Shown one piece after another: positions 18,419 through 28,700 of a DNA stretch of 64,000 nt. A program made the translations under genes and the position numbers. The notes below the pieces were generated by a model. The model did no database searches and was not told where the DNA came from. It saw nothing but the letters and a program-made list of their open reading frames with translations. Position 1 is the stretch's first letter, and the number at the start of each line of letters is the position of its first letter. This DNA comes from Bacilli bacterium (GTDB lineage Bacteria > Bacillota_I > Bacilli_A > RF39 > UBA660), in NCBI GenBank assembly GCA_017511805.1, contig JAFWJA010000002.1:43620-107619 (forward strand), read 5' to 3'.

Positions 18419-19067
18419 TATTGTTTTAAATCTAAATGAGAATTTATATTCATTTTATGATTGGAATAAAGAAGATAAATTAGAATTATTTATTAAGATT
18501 CCAGTTATAAAAGTAGATGATGATGTAATTAGAGATTTTATTAATTCAAAAGTAATTGTTAGTAATATAGATTTAATATATAAGAAAAATGATCTATATT
18601 CTCCAAATAAAGTAATACATAAAGATTATGTTGTTATTTTTTCAAGTGAAGATAAGTGTTTAGCGATAGAATTTGATAAAACTGGTTTATCTACAAAAAA
18701 GAGTTATTTATCTATAGATGAAGAGATAGATGTTTTAGAATATATAAAGCATTTAAAATATACAATTTTAGAATATAAGATAGCAGAAAAAACTAGTAGT
18801 AAATTAATGTTTTATACTAGAAATGAATTAGAAGAAAAAGAACAGATTAAAAACTATATTAAATCAATATATGATGATGGTTGTTTTGATAAGTTAGATT
18901 GTTTATTTTATGAAGTATATGGCGAAAAAAATTATACTTCTGAAAAAGAGTTGATTAAACTAATTAATACTGTGGAAAATAGTAGTTCTAATTATGAAAA
19001 ACTAAAAAAAACAATTGAATTGTTTAAATATAACACATTTACTAAAAAGTCAAGTTTAAATACTTGA
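18402..19067 (+). CDS. UPF0736 / DUF3603-like protein (YjbA-like)
   Basis: The 221-residue protein resembles the Bacilli UPF0736 family. Shared landmarks are the N-terminal VYDIVLNLNE, FYDWNKEDKLELFIKIP followed by an acidic VDDDV, and a central strand-rich VVIFSSEDKCLAIEFD. The family is cytoplasmic and has no known function. AGGAGG (18391-18396) supports the start. The stop codon TGA lies inside the terminator hairpin. Family assignment is from remembered sequence pattern, so moderate certainty. Confidence 0.6.
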   Translation: MNYVYDIVLNLNENLYSFYDWNKEDKLELFIKIPVIKVDDDVIRDFINSKVIVSNIDLIYKKNDLYSPNKVIHKDYVVIFSSEDKCLAIEFDKTGLSTKKSYLSIDEEIDVLEYIKHLKYTILEYKIAEKTSSKLMFYTRNELEEKEQIKNYIKSIYDDGCFDKLDCLFYEVYGEKNYTSEKELIKLINTVENSSSNYEKLKKTIELFKYNTFTKKSSLNT

Positions 19068-19074
19068 TTTTTTT
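19050..19074 (+). terminator. Terminator overlapping the 3' end of the UPF0736-like gene
   Basis: The stem TCAAGT / ACTTGA with a 6-base loop and seven T residues; the TGA stop is part of the right arm. Confidence 0.65.
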
Positions 19075-19094
19075 GTTATTTTACACATTTTTTA

Positions 19095-19124
19095 TTGACC
19101 TAAAATATTACAAAATGATATAAT
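19095..19124 (+). promoter_or_regulatory. Promoter of the first TasA-like gene and giant adhesin
   Basis: TTGACC (19095-19100), an 18-bp spacer and TATAAT (19119-19124): among the best sigma-A matches in the window. The start codon is at 19154 with AAAGGG at about 19140-19145. Confidence 0.75.
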
Positions 19125-19153
19125 AATTGTATATAAAATAAAGGGTATAAGAT

Positions 19154-19723
19154 ATGAAGAGAAATAAAGTTAAAAATATATTATTAATTGTATTAACAAT
19201 AGGATTTGTTACTATGACAGTTGCTTATGCAACTTTTACTAGTCAACTTTTAATTAGAGATAATGAAGCAAAGGTTTCAGGACAAACTTGGGACATACAT
19301 TTTGAAAATGGTCAACCAGTTAGAACAATTGGTGGAGCAACAGTTAGACAAGAACCAACATTAACTGCTACTGTAATCTCTGGATTAAGAGTTGATTTTG
19401 TTTCTCAAGGAGATGGAATAGTATATGACTTTTACATTAAAAATGCTGGAACTTTAAATGCTGCATTACAATCAATTATGAAAGGTACTCCAGAATGTAT
19501 AAGTACAAATACAATTGATGCGAATAATGTTTGTAGCAATATAGAATATAAATTAATATATACTGAAACTGGTGAAGAAGTAAGTATAGGTGATAAATTA
19601 GATGCAGGACAATCAGTTAGAGTAAGTTTAATAGTTAATTACAAAAATATAACTCCAACTGTATTAACTTCAGATGTAACAATTAAAGGATTTGAAGCGG
19701 TATTTAATTACGTTCAATATTAA
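19154..19723 (+). CDS. TasA/camelysin-like secreted protein with SipW-type signal peptide
   Basis: The 189-residue protein has a lysine-rich start and a hydrophobic signal segment ending AYA|TF (cleavage near residue 26), followed by TSQLLIRDNEAKVSG. This layout is that of SipW-dependent substrates, where the mature chain starts with an aromatic-rich strand. The body is beta-rich and contains GDGIVYDFYIKNAGTLNAAL, the counterpart of the PGDKLTKDFQFENNGSL region in B. subtilis TasA. The C-terminal strand ends GFEAVFNYVQY. It is about 35% shorter than TasA and close in size to camelysin. It is likely a fibre or matrix subunit processed by the signal peptidase at 42560. A close paralogue lies at 41863, and the next gene begins with the same domain. 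Confidence 0.75.
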   Translation: MKRNKVKNILLIVLTIGFVTMTVAYATFTSQLLIRDNEAKVSGQTWDIHFENGQPVRTIGGATVRQEPTLTATVISGLRVDFVSQGDGIVYDFYIKNAGTLNAALQSIMKGTPECISTNTIDANNVCSNIEYKLIYTETGEEVSIGDKLDAGQSVRVSLIVNYKNITPTVLTSDVTIKGFEAVFNYVQY

Positions 19724-19741
19724 TAAGAAGAGGTGATTTAC

Positions 19742-22700
19742 TTGAGAAAGAATAAGGCATTCTTATTATTCTTTTTATTCTTAAGTATATTCATTTATAC
19801 AGTAGCATATTCAGGTTTAGCTACTGAGTTAAGCATTACAAGTAATGTTAAATTTAGACCTATAGTTGATATAAGAATAGAAAATATACAATTATATGGT
19901 GAACCTACTGGTGGAGCAATGATCAAATATGAACCAAATTTATGGGAACCAGATTGGAATGTTGCTCAAACAATAACAGGATTTACATTACCTAACTCAG
20001 ACTCATCAATTACATATCAAGTAACAGTTAAGAATTATGGTGATGTAGACCAATGTATTTATTCTACAAGTATGGATGATCAAACAGTTAATTATCAAAT
20101 AACTGGTTATACTATTAAAGATATAATAGGAGCAGGACAAACAGCAACTTTCTATTTAACATTTACTCCTATAACTACTAGTGAAGAAGAAAGAAATATA
20201 ATAGTTCATTATGAATTTAGAAGAGTATTTACAGTAGCGTATGATGCGAATGGAGGAACAGGCGCACCAGCTGCACAAAGAAAATACGAAAGAGAAGATT
20301 TGACTTTATCTAGTACTGTTCCAACATGGACAGGGCATCAATTCCTAGGATGGTCAACTAATTCTAGTGATAATAGTGTTCAATATCAACCAGGAGGAAC
20401 ATTTACTACTGATGCTTATTACACTACTTTATATGCTAAATGGAAATTATCTAAAGTACAACTTAAGATGGATATGAATGGTGGCACATTATCTGGTAAT
20501 AAGGGATCTAATGTATCATATGATGGAACTTTAGTAACAGTAGATAATTCTGATATAATACATGAATTAAATTATGGTTCATCATTACCTCAGGGTGGAC
20601 TAATGGATTATAACGATCCACAAAATATTAATATTGAAAGAACTGGATACCAAGCAGTATCTGGAGCAGAATGGAAAACAACTATAGATAATAATGTTGT
20701 AACATTTGATCAGAGTGCATCTTATGCATCAACTGCATTTACAAATACTTATGATCAAGATACTGTAGTAACATTACAAGTAAACTGGGAACCAATTACT
20801 TATTCAATTACTTATGATTTGAATGGTGGATCACTTCCATCAGGAGTAACTAATCCAACTTCATATAATATTGAAACACCAGACTTTACTCTTAATAATC
20901 CTTCAAAAGAAGGAAGTGTATTCTTAGGATGGAGAGAAGATTCATTAGAAACTCCAACAACTACTAAGACTATATCTACAGGTACAACTGGAAATAAAAC
21001 AATAACAGCAGTATTTGAAGATGTTGAAGCTCCAACTATTAGTCACGCACCAACAACATGGACTAATCAAGATGTAACAGCAACTATAACATCAAGCCAT
21101 AATGATTATACTTATATGTATAAAATAGATGATGGTAGTTATTTACCATATAACTCATCTCTTACAATAGGTCAAAATTGTACAATTACAGCATATTCAT
21201 TAGATGGAGCAAATCCATCGCTTGAAACTACACATATAATTAGTAATATCGATAAAATTAATCCGACATTATCATCATTAAGTTCAGATAATGTATTAAC
21301 AGATGGATTTGATATATCAGGAACAGCACAAGATCAAGAATCAGGTTTAACTGAATTAAGAATATATATCAAAAAAGATAGTGAACCTGATTATACATAT
21401 GTTACATCAATTAACTATAGTACTGATGTTAATGCACAAAAATCATTCTCTTATACATTTACAGGATTAGATGATAATACAGATTATGTTGCTAAGGTAG
21501 TTGCAGTAGACTTAGCTGGAAACTTAAGTACAGCAAGTGAAGTTAACGTAACTACAACAGAAGAAATAATAATTGTAGCAAGATTAATTGGTTATAATGG
21601 TTCAGATTATGATTGCGAAGAAAATCCATCATTATGTAAGACTTTCTCTACATTAAAATCTGCTATTGAATATACAGGTAATGTTAATGAATCAGATAAT
21701 AGAAACTGTTTATTAAATCAATGTACTATTCAAATGCTTGATAGTGTAGCAGAAAGTAATACAATTCTTCAAGGACAAGATATTACACTTGATTTGAATG
21801 GATATACTATAAATGGAGTTAGGGATTACACATTTACTAATAACGGTGAATTTACTGTTATAGATAGTGATATTTATATTGGTGAAGCTGCTGATTTCAA
21901 TGAATTATCTGAGAATTGTATTAAAAATACAACAGGTACAGCAATTGTAAATAATGGTACACTTAATTTAGGAGAATATAATACAGCAGAATATGTTTCT
22001 GTTTATGAACCATATATATATGGAGGATCAACAGGTATTTCTACTACAAATGGTACATTTAATTTCTATGATGGACGTATAAGAGCAACAACTGCAATTA
22101 GTGGCAGAGTTGAAGATAGACCTCCAATGTATGATGCTAATGTTCAAATAATTGAAGAATCTGGTGTATCACATCAAGTAGCAACTTTAAGTATCTTATC
22201 AGATGCAGAAGCTAGAATAGATAATAAATACTATACTAGAGTAGCTTTGGCTGTAGATGATGCCAAACCTGCACCATATATAGATGTATTAGAATCAGAT
22301 GATTTTCAAAATAGTTTTGCACAAGATCCTCTTTATCAATATGGATTTATAAAATCAGGTAACTATTTAGTAAATGAAAATACAACATCATCTACAATAG
22401 CTGGGGCCACATTCGTATTAGATTTGAGAGATGCTTCGGCAGATCAAGTTCTTGAAGCTTCATTCATAAGAACAAGAAATGTTAATTCAACTAGTGAATT
22501 TGGTGGTCATTACTTTATGATTTCTCAATATTCCGAAGATGGTAGTTCATATAATGAACAATTTACAATTCCGGTAGGAGATTCTGTTCAATTGGCTTAT
22601 TTACCTTGCGGATCTAGATATAATGTAACTTTATATCATGAAATAAATTATGATTCATATCCAGAAGATAATAAAATGTATTTAACTAGTTTAACACTAA

Positions 22701-25700
22701 GAGATTCTGAATATATATCACCAGCTGAATACGATAATGTAACAGTAACTGATGTTTCTACAAATTATACTTTTGAATATGATTCAGATACAAAAACATT
22801 TAAGTCTAATAACCAATATACATCAAATACAACAGCATTTGGATATTATGAAATAGATTTAACTAATTCTGCAGTTGATAAAAAACTTATAGTAAATGCT
22901 ACATTAAGTGCTTATGGTAGCCATTATGGTATAGTTGATGTTAAAACAAATAATGAAATGGATACATCGAATTACTATAATGCATTATTAAGCATATATG
23001 CAACAAGTACACCTTTGAATTATGGTCCTATGACAGCAACAAAAACATTAACTGCTGGAAATAAATACTATGTTCAATTCTATTATGTTAAACAAAGTGA
23101 TAGCTATACAAAGGCAGCATATGATTCTATGGGAGTATCTGACCAATTTATTATTAATTCATTAGATATTGTAGACGCTGATCCTGGATCAACAACATTG
23201 CCTTTATCATCTATGTTACAAACTCCAGGGACTTATGGATTTACTCAAAATACATGGGTATATCCAAATAGTAGTGAAGTTACTCATTCATATATACCTT
23301 TAAATTTAACTAATACTACTACTGATATGTATCTTGAAATAGATTTTAATTCATATTATGACTTTATGATTATTAATACGGATACACCTGCTTTACCTGC
23401 AGATCTATCATCTCCAGATTATAGAAATCCAACACCAACAAGTAGTTATACATACTATGGACCTATTACTATAAATCTAAGAAAAGGTGAAATGAATTAT
23501 ATTCACTTTATTATGCCAGCGTCAAGCAGTGGTGGAACTAATCTTATTTCTGTTACTATGAAGCAAGGAGTATCATATACTATAACAAATTCATTTAATT
23601 CATCAAAGCAAGCAAGTGCATCATTCAATGAATTTAGGTATAGTGATCCTATTGGAATACGTAATAATACTACATCCTCACCTGCAGATTCATATGTAGA
23701 GATAGATTTAAGAAATATCCCAACTGATGTTGTATTAAGTGTAGATCAAATTTTACCATCAGATGGTTATGCTTATATGTATTTAAGTGATAGTCCAAAA
23801 GCAATGAATTATGGTGATGTTACAAATCCAGCATCCACTAAAGTAAAAGATATGTTAATGAAATTTACATATACAGGTTCTATGTATAGAAATGGTGATT
23901 ATACTTCAAATTTAACGTATTATACAAGAACATATGACTTTGTTGTTTCAAGAGGTATGAAGTATTACTTACACTTTGGTAATTATAAGACAAATAGTTA
24001 CTACTATTACACAATTAACAAAATTGTTACAAGACCTGTTAACGCATATGATACAAAAGTAGGTAAACAAAGATATATATCTGTTCCTCAAAGTGGAGGT
24101 GAATCTGAATTACCAGAAGGAATGGTAATTGATGAGAATAATGAAAATAATTTGAGATATATTAGTTCTAATCCAGATAACTATGTATCATTTAATGGTG
24201 AATTATGGAGGATTGTAGGTGTATTCAATACAACAGATGCAAATAATGTAACAAAACCAAGAATTAAAATTGTTAGAAATGACTTTATAGGTGCATATTC
24301 ATGGGATACTTCTTCTAATTCGGTTAATGGTGGTTCTGGTGTAAATGAATGGTCAGAGTCAGATATAATGAAATTATTAAACCCAGGTTATGACAATGAA
24401 AGTGCTAATAACAGCTTGTACTGGAATAGTTCTAGTGGTTACTGTTACAATGGTGCAAATGATGCAACAACAAGCTGTAGTTTCACGAGTACAGGTCTTA
24501 ATGCAACTGCTAAATCAATGATTGATGAAGTAGTATGGTATACAGGAGCGTTAAATAGTGCATTTAATGGTATGTCAGCTTATGATATGTACCAAGAAGA
24601 ACGTGGAAGCTATACAGGAAAAGATGGAATAACAACTTCTGATATATCTACATTAGACAATGTAACAAGAACTACTTCATGGTTAGGTAAAGTTGGATTA
24701 ATATATCCTTCAGATTATTATATGGCTGCAGATACAGGAAATAATATACCAAGATCACAATGTGTTGGAGATTTATATAATTATTTTGGTGCATGTTCAA
24801 GTAATGACTGGTTATATTGGTCTCAAATGCCATATTATTCAATTACTCCAACTAATGGTGGAATATATGGAAATCCTACATCACCACATTATGTAATTGG
24901 ATTTACAGGACCACAACCATATAATACTGCCGCAGTAGCGCCATTCTATATTAAACCAACAGTATATTTAAGTACTAATATTGAAATAACTGGTGGTAAA
25001 GGAACATCTGGTCAACCTTATACTCTAAGTTTAGGTTCAACAGATAATGAAAATATAAATAATTATTATGGTTTAGTACCTAGTGGTGAACCAGAAGATA
25101 TTGGAGAGGTAATAGATTATTCTACAACAGACTATTTAAATATGAGGCATCCTACTGTTTATGGATTTGAATTTGATAGTACTTCAAAGTATTATATTAG
25201 TAATAATGCTAGTGCAGGAGTATCAACAGCTTTATCATATATAGTAGCTGATAGAACATCTGAATTAACTGACACAACAATTAAAATAACATATGATCTA
25301 TCATCATATAGTGGATCAGGTTATGTAATTATTGTTCCTAATAATCCAGATCCAAATATTAATCCTGAAAATTATAGCAGTTTCTCACAATATCAAAACT
25401 TTTCTGCAAATTCAACATTACAAACAGATTTAGTTACATTAGAAGCAGGTAAAAAATATTACATATACTTTGCATTTAAAAAATATACATCAGATACACC
25501 AACTGATACATACAGAGAAAACATGAGAGTAAAGATTGATGGTTTAGAAGATACTACACCAACAACTGTAGTAACTAGGTATATAGGAAGAGCAAAGAAT
25601 GGAATTGAGGATACAGTTCATATTATTAAGAATATATCTTTAGCAAATACACTTGATATTGCTAGTGACAGAGAATTAATCCTTGATTTAAATGGTTATA

Positions 25701-28700
25701 CATTAACTACATCTGCAAACGCTCCAGTTATTAATAATAGTGGATTATTAACAATAATAGATTCACAAGGTGGAGGAGCAATAAATGCTACTACTAACAA
25801 TGCAATTACAAATAATCAAAATGCAAACTTAGCAGTTAATAGTGGTGTAATTAATATCAATGTTGCTAATTATTCAGCAATAGACAACTATAGTACTGTT
25901 ACTCTAGGTGATACTGCTGTAATTAATGTTACTAATGGTTATGGTATAAAGAATGAAACAACTGGTGATATTTTAGATGGTTCCGGAACAATAAGTGGTG
26001 GAATTGGAATATATAATTTAAGTACTACAGATTCTGGATTTGGTGGTTATAATTTAGTTAATTCTAAATTAAATAATAATACTACTCATTCATTAACATT
26101 AAATGATATATCTGGTACTGGAATTATTAACAACCAATCTACTGGAAATCTAACTATTATAGATTCAACATTTAATAAATTATATCCAACAGGAGATGTA
26201 AATGGTGGTAATGCTGCTAAAAATAATAGTATTTATGTGGATAATTGTACTGGTGATATAGATAATGGAGTACAAGCTTCATGGAATCAAAGTAATAATA
26301 AATCTTATGTTTATGTTAGAAATGGATCTGATATCGGTACAATAAATCTATATACAGGTCATTTACGTGTAAACGATTCAGAAGTATCATCAATCAATAG
26401 TTATGTTCATTATGATGGAACTATAATAATAGATGATTCAACAATTGGATTTATTAAAAATAACTTATCTACAATGACTATAAAAGGTGATACTGTAGTA
26501 ACTGGTGGAATGAAGAATTCATCTACACTGATTATTGGTGAAGACGATGGAATAATTAGTTCTTATCCAAGAATATCTGGAACACCGATTGGTATAGATG
26601 GAAGTAAGTATTGGGAATTATATAATTCGGATACAGTACGTTATGGTGAAATTTCATTCTATGATGGAAGTATTACAGGTAATACTGGTAATGTTACAGA
26701 AAATACAATAGTAAGTATTCCAACAGGAACTGGAATTGTAGATACCATAAATAACGATAGAGAAACATATTCAATTGGACAACCAGAAATTGCAGAAGTA
26801 AATGGAGTAAGATATAGTTCTATTAAAGCAGCAGTTGATTCAATATCTACAAATACTGAAACTGAAGTTACTTTAATTAATAATGCATTTGAAATGGAAG
26901 GAATAACAATTCCTGCCGGAAGAAATATCAAAATTAATTTCAATGATCATGATGCTCATATTTATACAGCAGATAGTTGGATTACAAATAATGGAACATT
27001 AAAACTATATAATACTGATAGTATTTCATTAACTAATTCAAATGTATTTATTACAAATACAGGAACATTGAATTATCATGATATTACATTAAATGGTTCA
27101 AGTAAACCAACTATATCTAATAGTGGTACATTTAATATGAATTCTGGATATTTGCGAAATGTAACAATTAATAATACAGGAACATTTATAGTAAATGATG
27201 GTAGAATAACAATACCGCAAACATATAATCATATTTTAAATAGTAATGTATTTACTGTATATGGCGGAGAGATTGAAGTTTATAAGAACTATTCTACTAG
27301 CATTCCTATAAATAATAGTGGTAGTATGACATTTAATGGTGGTACACTTGTCGCATATAATACTACTGGTTATAATAATACAATTTTATATGCTATTGAT
27401 AACAATAATAGTGGAATATTAACAATAAATGCAGGAACATTTAAAACTACAAGAGGCACTCCATCTTCGAACTATACTGCTAATAATTTTGCAATTACTA
27501 ATACAGCTACAACATATATTTATGGTGGTGAATTCCCAGGTGAAAGAATTGTTGATAATAAGTCTGGTTATACTACTTTAATTCAAGGATTTACTCCTAC
27601 TAATTGTCCATATGTAGGATACAATTATGGAACAATGACAATAAAAGATAGTACTATTAATAATACGACTATAGTTAACCAAGGTAGTGGAATATTGACA
27701 TTAGATGGAACAGATTTAACATCTGCAACTTATCAATTAACTAATTACGGAACTGCAACTATTAAAGATTCAACTATTACAACAACAACAAATGCAACTA
27801 GTATTTCAGGAGCAGCTATATATTTAACTGGTACTAATTCAACTACAACTATAGAAAATTCTGTAATTAAGAATTTAGGTAGATACTATTTTGGATGTAT
27901 AACTATGGAAGGTAGTTCAAATCTTACTGTTAAATCTGGTAGTGTTATTTCTACACAGGGAACAGCAATTTATAATGCCACATCAAATGGAGTTATAACA
28001 ATTGGAGAATTAGGTGGAAATGTTTCACAAACTAGTCCAAAAATAGATGGTATGTTAAACGGAATATACAATCTTAAGAATAGTTCTATAGCAGCAACAT
28101 TAAACTTTTATGATGGTATCATAACTGGTTATAACGGTGATTATGTAGGACAAGCATCTCAAACTATAAATGGTGGACCATCTGCAATTGAAACAGGTTA
28201 TGAAATAATTACAATACCTGCTTCAAATGGAAGAGAAAGTAAATACTTATCAAACGATACATTAGCTGAAAATACAACAACTCATGAAACATATAGTGAC
28301 TTAGCAACAGCAATAAGTGAAGCAAGTAGTGGAGATACAATTAAATTCTTAAGAGATTTAACTACATTAACTACTATTACTTCAGAAGAAATTCCTGCTG
28401 GAAAGAGTATAACAATTGATATGAATGGACACGACATCGCAAACAACGGAACAAATGTACCATTTATGATTAATAATGGAACGTTAACATTTATTGATAG
28501 TGTTCATGCAAATGATAGTACTAAATCAGGAAAAGTAATTAATCATGGTACTCAATCATTTGTTACAAACAATGGAACATTAAATATCACTTATCTAGCT
28601 GGAAATAATATGACATCTGGATCTATTATTAATAACACTGCATCAAATACTGTAACTATAACTGATTTCCAATTTAGTACAGAAGAAGCAAATACGGCAA

